Shown: one piece after another, positions 34,868 to 40,200 of the stretch
Position numbering within the stretch: the stretch's first letter is position 1
How the letters are laid out: the number at the start of each line of letters is the position of its first letter
Source: Priapulus caudatus
Taxonomy: Eukaryota; Priapulida; Priapulimorpha; Priapulimorphida; Priapulidae
Direction: 5' to 3'
Assembly (NCBI RefSeq): GCF_000485595.1
Contig: NW_014577114.1
Span: 209,522-249,721 of the forward strand
DNA length: 40,200 nucleotides
Position numbers and translations under genes: made by a program
Notes under the pieces: generated by a model
The model's input: only the letters and a program-made list of their open reading frames with translations
Databases searched by the model: none
What the model was told of the DNA's origin: nothing

Positions 34868-37800
34868 TTCATGTGTCAATATCACAATCTCCCAGTCTGT
34901 CTGTACCTGTATTCTTTTCTCTCGCAGGTTATTCTTACTTCTTGAAGTTATATTTTAGGGAATGCAGCATACCACCGTCATGCTGGGTTGCCCACCAGGG
35001 CAGAAGCTAATGTTTGATGTGGATGCATCATTGGCTGTTACGAAGCCTTACGACTGTCTTGTTCCAATAGAGAATATGCCTTGCTTTTATTATGCTGAAG
35101 GTACAAACCAACTGTTAAATTTGTGTCTTTGCGTGCGTGCATGTGTGTGCGCATGCGTGCGTGCGTGTGTGCGCGGATATATATACCTTGTAATTGCAAT
35201 GCCGTGGGTGCAAAACGCTCCCACAACTGACTGAACTTGGAAATAGATCCATTTATTCAATATGTATGTGTTATTTATTATTATATATGCATATACTGCC
35301 TTTTGGTTAAATTTTAAGTGTTTTTTTCGTTGTGTGTGCGTTGCACATAAAGAAAATCATAAATAATAAGTTAATACATACATACCTGCTAACCCCCAAA
35401 AAGTTCAAAATAAGCACCCAATCATGGACAAAACAAATTTGAGGATCTCATTAGTATGTACTTTGCTGTGAGGAGTTATTGGAAATTGTGACAAAGAAAG
35501 ATGGTGCCAAACTTACATTTATTCTATTCATGCAGGTTTCTATCCTCGCTTTGTTATCATGGATCGTATCCAAAGGACATATCACAATTTCACTGGCTCT
35601 TACATACTGACTGTCGTTGGCGGAGGCTCTGGTGGAGAGAGTAATGTGAGGCTTTACACAGATGAGGAAATTCAGACATATAACAATCAGGACAGTAGTG
35701 ATGCCACTCTCATCTGGGGGCCATTAGCAGAGGATATGGACCGTGCTGTGCCAGTGTTCAACCAGAAAAGCAATGGTATCAGGTGCGACTTGGTATCTCT
35801 ACATCTCTTTTCTTTCCTCCTAATTCTAAATACATCTAAACTATGGTTTAGCTACACTTTGGATATCCTCCACTAAATTAACGGATTCATGGTAGGTCTC
35901 ACTATAGCAAGGATCGCTATTTAGCGGGATTGTTCAGCGAACAGAGCTGTGTGACATGCTCACGCTGGAATTTTAGCCCTCCTACCAATTTCCTCTGCTA
36001 TTTAGTGGTGAACTTTTGGTAATAGTCATAAACTTTTGGTGAATGGAGCTTTGTAAAACGTGGCCCTATCTGTGTCTATGTGCTCTAACATTTATTCTAT
36101 GCTTGCTTCATGACTCCCACTCATGGTTTTCCATAGGTTAGACACCTCAGGTAATGCACATTTAATGCATTTATAATTCAGCAGTTCACTAGTGCATAAA
36201 ACAATACTATGGAATAACAATTGTGAGATTATTATGTGGATGTCTTAGTATCTAAGACTAATGTCTTCTTTGCAGTTGGTTGTGTCAGAAAAAATCACCT
36301 TGTGCCAACATTGCACCGAAGTTTCCGGCATCCCCAGAATACTTCTTTCTTATCAATGTCACAAATAGGTAAGTCCAATTAATTAGTATGACTGTTTTAA
36401 GAGCCAGCTAATCATGATGTAGATTATTGTTGATATTACTGCAATTGTAAGTAATGCAATCGTTTATGCAAATTATTGCACCTACGTGGCAGTACAGCCA
36501 GGTTGCTGCTTCGTCAAGAAAGCTTTATCTGTTTCAGAGATGTGGACATTAATTCAACCAACTGCATCTACACAACTCAGTTTCTGATTCGTATTCACGG
36601 ATTGCCAATGGATAGTATTAAGGGCTCACTGTTCATCACCTGTGTAAGTCGTGCTGTACTCTTACTTTGCAGACGATGTTGTTATGAGAGTACACTCCAC
36701 GCGATATTTTCCTTTTCATTCTGCATCTTGTAGTTTAATATAATAGTTTGCTCTGAATTTATTGATAAACTATGCCGGTTTAATAATAGATGGAAATGAA
36801 TGTACATGACATTGTATTTTGGCAATTTTGCCTATGCAAGCCTTGTGTTGTTTCAGTTCACCATATTCCTCATCTGCCTGTTTATAGTCATCTATGGTAT
36901 TTGCAAACGAAATGATGAAAAGATATACAAGCGTTTCAAAGATTCTGTATATGATCGCATATACATGAAGTTAAAGCCAGTTAAGAAACTCAACAGCACT
37001 GGTATGTGTTCTGGACTTTTGCAATTTATCTAGATCTGTCATTTCACATATCGTAGATCAACAAGCATACTTAAATGATAACTGCCACATATAGGTATAT
37101 ATCAGCTAACCTGCTCTTGATACTAATCGTGCGTACACCAGTGCTGCTGGTATGTATGTTCTGCTTCAGTACGCTTAAGGAAACTACAGCTTTTCATACT
37201 TGTTTGTTTTATAGAGATAGCAGTTCAGGTTTTAAAGAAGCAGGCGGCAGCAGCTCGGCAGCAAAGGTTTATGATACAGCAGCAGGGTAAGTATGTTATC
37301 AGTCCCCCCTTATTAAGGGTGTCTTTCACTGACCTGGACGGCTGGTTGTATTGCTGGGCTGTGGGTGGTGTGATGCCTCACTGTCCTATACATGAATTGG
37401 CATCTGGCTCTGTGCTGTACGTGTGGTGCTATCTGGCATGGATTTATAAGTGTCTCATTCTTTTGTATGTGTTGTGGTGTCTATCAATGTCCTGTAAGTG
37501 TTACAGTGTCTGTCACTATAACCTGTGTGTGTGGTGATATCTATAAGTATCGGTTACTTGTGGAATTGTGTATTGATGTCCTGTGCGTGCGCTGGTGTTT
37601 GTCTCTGGCCTATACGGGTGGTTCTGTTTTTTTCTGGTTGCGTCTGTTGCTGTCATGTATGTGCGGTGGTGTCTGCCACTGACCGAATACGGTTGGAGGT
37701 GTCACTAAGTATTCCTACGCATAGAGCTGACAATTGATAGTGAGTTTGTGTTCCTGGGGCCCGTTGTCAGAAACAAAATTAGTCTTAACATTAGTCTTAA

Positions 37801-38463
37801 CATTAACTTTTTCTCTTAGACCGTCGACAGAAACGCTGCGAAGTTACCTGAATGAAAAATCGTAGCAGATATCCTGATAACAATACGAAACAAAGCGCTG
37901 TCGACGGTCTACGAGAAAATTTTATTGTTAAGACTAATGTTAAGACAAATTTTGTTTCTGACAACGGGCTCCTGGTCTACAGTCACTTATATAGTATTTT
38001 TGTCTGGGATCTTGCTCATTTCTGTATTATTATAGAGTAATTAATGTTTCCCAAACAGATTTTAATCAGAAACATACTTTGAGATTCAACTACCAGATAA
38101 AACTATATAGGACATGCAGCTGTCAGAAGATCGCATGTAATGATTATGTATACCGTATTGACAGTGGGAACATTCCAGTAGCAATTGTTAATCTCGGAGG
38201 GGTTCAGGGATTCACAACTGTGGAGTGATAGATCAGCGTTGGTTATGTGTTGTGCTGCCTTTCCTCTTCATTTCGTTATTTTTCATGCAGGTCAGTGGAG
38301 CTGGACGAAAGCAATGCCTGAGTTAGGAGAACTGGATGAAATGTCAGAGAGTGAGAACGAGGGAAGCTCTGATTCCTCTGGTATTATACTGCCAGCATCC
38401 ACTGTTAACCCAACAGAATCATCAGACGCTGTACTTCCTGCCGTTGATCTCCCCAAACAGTAA
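21606..38463 (+). CDS. CATSPERG: CatSper auxiliary subunit gamma (25 coding exons)
   Basis: Exons: 21606-21824, 22004-22057, 22239-22377, 24932-25061, 25213-25447, 26139-26255, 26473-26677, 26973-27149, 27938-28112, 29227-29341, 29714-29878, 31418-31545, 31703-31799, 31948-32142, 32597-32671, 33178-33298, 33740-33867, 34178-34315, 34959-35100, 35536-35782, 36276-36368, 36538-36643, 36857-37001, 37215-37286, 38291-38463. All phases agree; the join is 3591 bases, 1196 residues plus TAA. CatSper is the alkaline-gated calcium channel of the sperm tail; gamma is a one-pass subunit with a large outer domain. Seen: signal peptide, SPDGGKT (484-490), GCPPGQ (881-886), WLCQKKSPC (1002-1010), SPEYFF (1020-1025), HGLP (1052-1055), one membrane helix (about 1061-1083), then a basic-to-acidic tail. 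The WLC-SPC, PE-FF and HGLP pattern and the length match CATSPERG better than the beta, delta or epsilon subunits, from memory. Confidence 0.8.
22378..24931 (+). other. CATSPERG intron 3
   Basis: This 2.55-kb GT-AG intron has three notable parts: a G+C-richer patch at 22463-22660, a short CT tract at 23348-23369, and a minus-strand exon-like frame at 24458-24620. From 23200 to 24450 the composition is more balanced than in other introns, as in an untranslated exon or an old inserted sequence. Confidence 0.7.
24458..24620 (-). CDS. Possible terminal exon of an unidentified antisense gene or retrocopy
   Basis: On the minus strand an acceptor-like TTCTTCAG (24628-24621) opens a frame of 54 residues ending KEKTKH and TAG at 24460-24458. 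The peptide is highly charged and tyrosine-rich (TRSAYKEEYEADYREQEA, then RDYYYRLIMEKEK), unlike a random frame in AT-rich DNA. A minus-strand AATAAA would fall near 23146, leaving a 1.3-kb 3' untranslated region. I do not recognise the protein, found no partner exon, and cannot exclude a 5'-truncated retrocopy or chance. An ATG seven codons upstream (MFFS) gives an alternative short start. Confidence 0.35.
24932..28112 (+). CDS. CATSPERG: CATSPERG exons 4-9 (distal ectodomain)
   Basis: Exons 24932-25061, 25213-25447, 26139-26255, 26473-26677, 26973-27149 and 27938-28112 encode residues 138 to 484. Exon 5 must start at 25213 (acceptor TACTTGCCAG), not at the closer CAG at 25180, because only 25213 keeps the frame. 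Exon 9 must run to 28112 rather than to the GTAATA at 28099, because exon 10 needs two carried bases. The repeating hydrophobic strands suit the beta-propeller known in CatSper ectodomain subunits. Confidence 0.8.
25448..26138 (+). other. CATSPERG intron 5
   Basis: AT-rich GT-AG intron of 0.69 kb; nothing else recognisable. Confidence 0.8.
27150..27937 (+). other. CATSPERG intron 8
   Basis: GT-AG intron of 0.79 kb without elements I can name. Confidence 0.8.
28705..28751. repeat. Hairpin of the ATCARGRGTW family, 19-bp perfect arms
   Basis: 28705-28723 and 28733-28751 are exact reverse complements with a 9-bp centre. The outer ends ATCAAGAGTA/TACTCTTGAT are identical to those at 11823-11866. 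It lies in a TA/GTATA-rich setting inside CATSPERG intron 9. Confidence 0.8.
28751..29100. mobile_element. MITE candidate with two-part inverted ends
   Basis: TATATATTAGTG at 28751-28762 mirrors 29089-29100, and CGATCATTGGTTG at 28770-28782 mirrors 29050-29062. The spacing between the two parts differs on the two sides (7 versus 26 bp), so it is an imperfect terminal structure of a 350-bp element. No frame inside. Target duplication cannot be judged in the TA-rich flanks. Confidence 0.55.
29227..32671 (+). CDS. CATSPERG: CATSPERG exons 10-15 (middle ectodomain)
   Basis: Exons 29227-29341, 29714-29878, 31418-31545, 31703-31799, 31948-32142 and 32597-32671 encode residues 484-742. Exon 10 opens with SPDGGKT, a propeller-type turn motif. 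Exons 10 and 14 have no usable GT donor in the required phase 0; both fit a GC donor (GAG then GCATGT at 29342, CAG then GCATGT at 32143). Exon 14 could begin at 31945 instead of 31948, adding one glutamine. Confidence 0.75.
30236..30385. repeat. CT microsatellite
   Basis: Interrupted CT/CTTT repeat; serine/leucine frames on + and arginine/glutamate frames on - are artefacts. Confidence 0.95.
30873..31079. mobile_element. MITE candidate with telomere-like repeats
   Basis: CAGGGGAGAGATAGT at 30873-30887 is the exact reverse complement of 31065-31079. Inside, 30976-31029 is a TTAGGG tract with TTAGGA and TTATGA variants. The CAGGGG end is hAT-like, but the immediate flanks do not show an 8-bp duplication. 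It is not related in its ends to the elements at 19807 and 20102. Confidence 0.6.
33178..35782 (+). CDS. CATSPERG: CATSPERG exons 16-20 (membrane-proximal ectodomain)
   Basis: Exons 33178-33298, 33740-33867, 34178-34315, 34959-35100 and 35536-35782 encode residues 743-1001. The donor of exon 16 is GTAGGT at 33299; the nearer-consensus GTGTCA at 33303 would break the frame. Exon 19 carries GCPPGQKLMFDV, a pattern of CatSper auxiliary subunits; exon 20 is followed by the cysteine-rich neck. Confidence 0.8.
34316..34958 (+). other. CATSPERG intron 18 with CT tract
   Basis: GT-AG intron of 0.64 kb; a CT tract lies at 34822-34861 and a looser CT-rich stretch at 34414-34480. Confidence 0.85.
35101..35535 (+). 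other. CATSPERG intron 19
   Basis: GT-AG intron of 0.44 kb with a GTGCGTGC/TGCG-rich run near 35131-35175. Confidence 0.85.
35783..36275 (+). other. CATSPERG intron 20
   Basis: GT-AG intron of 0.49 kb; no element recognised. Confidence 0.85.
36276..38463 (+). CDS. CATSPERG: CATSPERG exons 21-25 (neck, membrane helix, cytoplasmic tail)
   Basis: Exons 36276-36368, 36538-36643, 36857-37001, 37215-37286 and 38291-38463 encode residues 1001-1196. Exons 21-22 give the WLC-SPC, PEYFF, NR-VD and HGLP neck. The membrane helix spans the exon 22/23 joint (ITCFTIFLICLFIVIYGI). The tail begins with KRNDEKIYKRFK, has an alanine/glutamine-rich helix in exon 24 and ends in an acidic serine-rich segment with LDEMSESENE. 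Stop TAA is at 38461-38463. Confidence 0.85.
37287..38290 (+). other. CATSPERG intron 24
   Basis: GT-AG intron of 1.0 kb. 37330-37690 contains loose repeats of GTGGTG-TCTGTCACTG-like phrases; 37758-37969 is an inverted-repeat element. Confidence 0.8.
37758..37969. mobile_element. MITE with about 75-bp inverted ends
   Basis: The left arm (from GCCCGTTGTCAGAAAC at 37759) and the right arm (ending GTTTCTGACAACGGGC at 37969) are reverse complements for about 75 bp with few mismatches, including GTCTTAACATTAGTCTTAAC and GACCGTCGACAG. TCCTGG occurs just outside both ends (37752-37757 and 37970-37975) and may be a 6-bp target duplication. The ends resemble the GGGCCCGTT-type MITEs of marine invertebrates; the superfamily is not clear. 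Confidence 0.75.
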
Positions 38464-38871
38464 CAGTCTGCCCGTTGATATACCCTCTCACTGGTGAATT
38501 CTGGTGTATAAGAATGTTTAGGATTGGAGGTTGGTCAGTCCTTGGTGGTAGTTAGACTACCTGCAGTATAACTGGATCTTCATAGGAAATTCTTGCCTCG
38601 TGCCATTGTGAAGACAGAAGACATTGCTGATGAAGGGTTAAAATTGCACAATATTGCCATGTTCATTGTTCGTGTTTAGAGGCAATCCGTTGTAACCAGC
38701 AAATGAATTTCTTAAGCTTATTGAAATACAAATCTCAGGAATTTTCATAATTCTGTATTATGTTGCTATGTTATATTGCAGTGGCTTTCATGCTACATTG
38801 TTATAGTTTGCAAAACTGTTTTTATGTGCAAAAATGGTACAATTCTGTTGGTGCTTACCTAATATTGAATT

Positions 38872-38949
38872 AATAAATAAATCTTTATAGATACTAATTA
38901 GGTTTTGGAGCACTATGCATTGACGGAATACTTATTGATGGCAAATAAA
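38872..38949 (+). terminator. Poly(A) signals of CATSPERG
   Basis: AATAAA occurs at 38872-38877, overlapping again at 38876-38881, and at 38944-38949, 410-490 bases after the stop codon. One of these probably ends the transcript; the intervening 3' region 38464-38870 has no other signal I could find. Confidence 0.55.
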
Positions 38950-39671
38950 GAGTTAAAATAAAAACCATTTACAATTCTTACGGGTGAGTACAAGTTTGTA
39001 ACAAGACTATTTATGTTTGTAGTTTTAAGTTTTGTTCTTTCTACACATCGGAAAGGAAACCTTTTCCTGGTGAGTTGGCAGTGGCCCTGCTATATCAGCA
39101 GTGCTAGGTAGGATAGGGAGAAGCAATAGTACAAGACCAATAGACAATGACCAGGAAGGTGAACATGTAGATGACGTTCACACGCATCGCCCATTACTGT
39201 GTGGCTATAATGTTTCGCAAACGTTCTGTTGCCTTTTCGAACGGTTTCCTAATGACAATCACATCATCGGGGCATGCACATGCGAAACACCCTGGCCTAA
39301 TACAGCTCTCGTAGGACGAGCTCCATAAGGCTCTCAAACGTTGAAAAGGTACTCACCACATTAAAATTATGCCCTACGTGCGATCCTGCGCCGACCCAAC
39401 TGCTGGTAATGCAACAAGGTTGCAGATTGCAGGCAATTAAATGTAATTGGGGCTACTCGATTATGCAAAACACGACATGAGTATTATTTGCTGGCTGCTG
39501 GGAGTATAAATGCCCCTAGCTTTCCCGGTCGGATATGTTTCTATGACAACTCTTCCCGAAATAAAGGGACAGCTTCCTAGCTACTAGAGCAATGAGGCCC
39601 TATGCAATGTCAAAGTCCGCTGCATCTGGCATCGTCATAATCATACTCTATAAAAAAAATATAAATATCAG
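38950..39671. other. Flanking DNA after CATSPERG
   Basis: No gene recognised. An open stretch at 39101-39328 has no similarity I can name and no splice context. GTTTCGCA/TGCGAAAC form a short inverted pair at about 39212-39288. Confidence 0.6.
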
Positions 39672-40200
39672 AACCTGCTACATGTGTTATTGTAATGATC
39701 AGACAGTATGCTATATCATTGCCTGCTGCATGTGTTATATTGTCATGATAGACAGTATGCTATATCAGTGTCTGCTCATGTGTTATATTGTCATGATGGA
39801 CAGTATGCTATATCATTGCCTGCTGCATGTGTTATATTGTCATGATGGACAGTATGCTATATCAATGCCTGCTGCATGTGTTATATTGTCATGATGGACA
39901 GTATGCTATATCAGTGTCTGCTCATGTGTTATATTGTCATGATAGACAGTATGCTATATCAATGTCTGCTGCATGTGTTATATTGCCATGATGGACAGTA
40001 TGCTATATCAATGTCTGCTCATGTGTTATATTGTCATGATAGACAGTATGCTATATCAATGTCTGCTGCATGTGTTATATTGTCATGATGGACAGTATGC
40101 TATATCAATGTCTGCTGCATGTGTTATATTGTCATGATGGACAGTATGCTATATCAATGTCTGCTGCATGTGTTATATTGTCATGATAGACAGTATGCGA
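39672..40200. repeat. 49-bp minisatellite running off the window
   Basis: GACAGTATGC starts at 39702, 39751, 39799, 39848, 39897, 39945, 39994, 40042, 40091, 40140 and 40189, a period of 49 bp, with 48 in units reading CTGCTCATG instead of CTGCTGCATG. Two further variants (GATAGACAG/GATGGACAG and CAGTG/CAATG/CATTG) are mixed among units. At least 11 units are present and the array continues beyond 40200. Confidence 0.97.

Noticed and set aside
39592-40088. Frames of 70-100 codons near the right end
   Set aside because: Produced by the 49-bp minisatellite; the same peptides recur in different frames.
39672-40200. CRISPR array
   Set aside because: Whole 49-bp units repeat with no unique spacers, and the DNA is animal.

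Overview
This window is animal nuclear DNA. It is AT-rich, has spliced genes with GT-AG introns, long microsatellites, TTAGGG-type (telomere-like) tracts and many short inverted-repeat elements. It carries two complete protein genes on the + strand. Their content (Wnt10 and a CatSper auxiliary subunit) points to a metazoan that keeps CatSper, probably a marine invertebrate. I cannot name the phylum from the sequence alone. No bacterial or viral genes, CRISPR arrays or operons are visible.

Layout. 1-1725 is upstream DNA with a TATA-like box near 1637. 1726-14093 is a Wnt10 gene with four coding exons (1726-1829, 4391-4683, 5880-6184, 13629-14093) that join in frame to 388 codons plus stop. Its 7.4-kb third intron is crowded with TG/CA, CT and AT repeats and holds a 25-base assembly gap. 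14094-21605 is intergenic and is a cluster of miniature inverted-repeat elements: a hAT-like element with an 8-bp target duplication, two tandem elements that carry telomere-like repeats (one with a 9-bp target duplication), and several hairpins. 21606-38463 is a 25-exon gene whose phases all agree and which encodes 1196 residues: signal peptide, large ectodomain, one membrane helix near residues 1061-1083 and an acidic tail. It best fits CATSPERG, the gamma auxiliary subunit of the sperm calcium channel CatSper. After it come poly(A) signals and a 49-bp minisatellite that runs off the right end.

The two genes are not functionally related as far as is known: one is a secreted morphogen, the other a sperm flagellar channel subunit. 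The most notable observations are two introns that appear to use GC-AG splice sites with the same donor GCATGT, a family of hairpins with shared ends at four places, telomere-repeat-bearing transposon remnants, and a possible antisense terminal exon inside CATSPERG intron 3. I found no evidence of a new multi-gene system.
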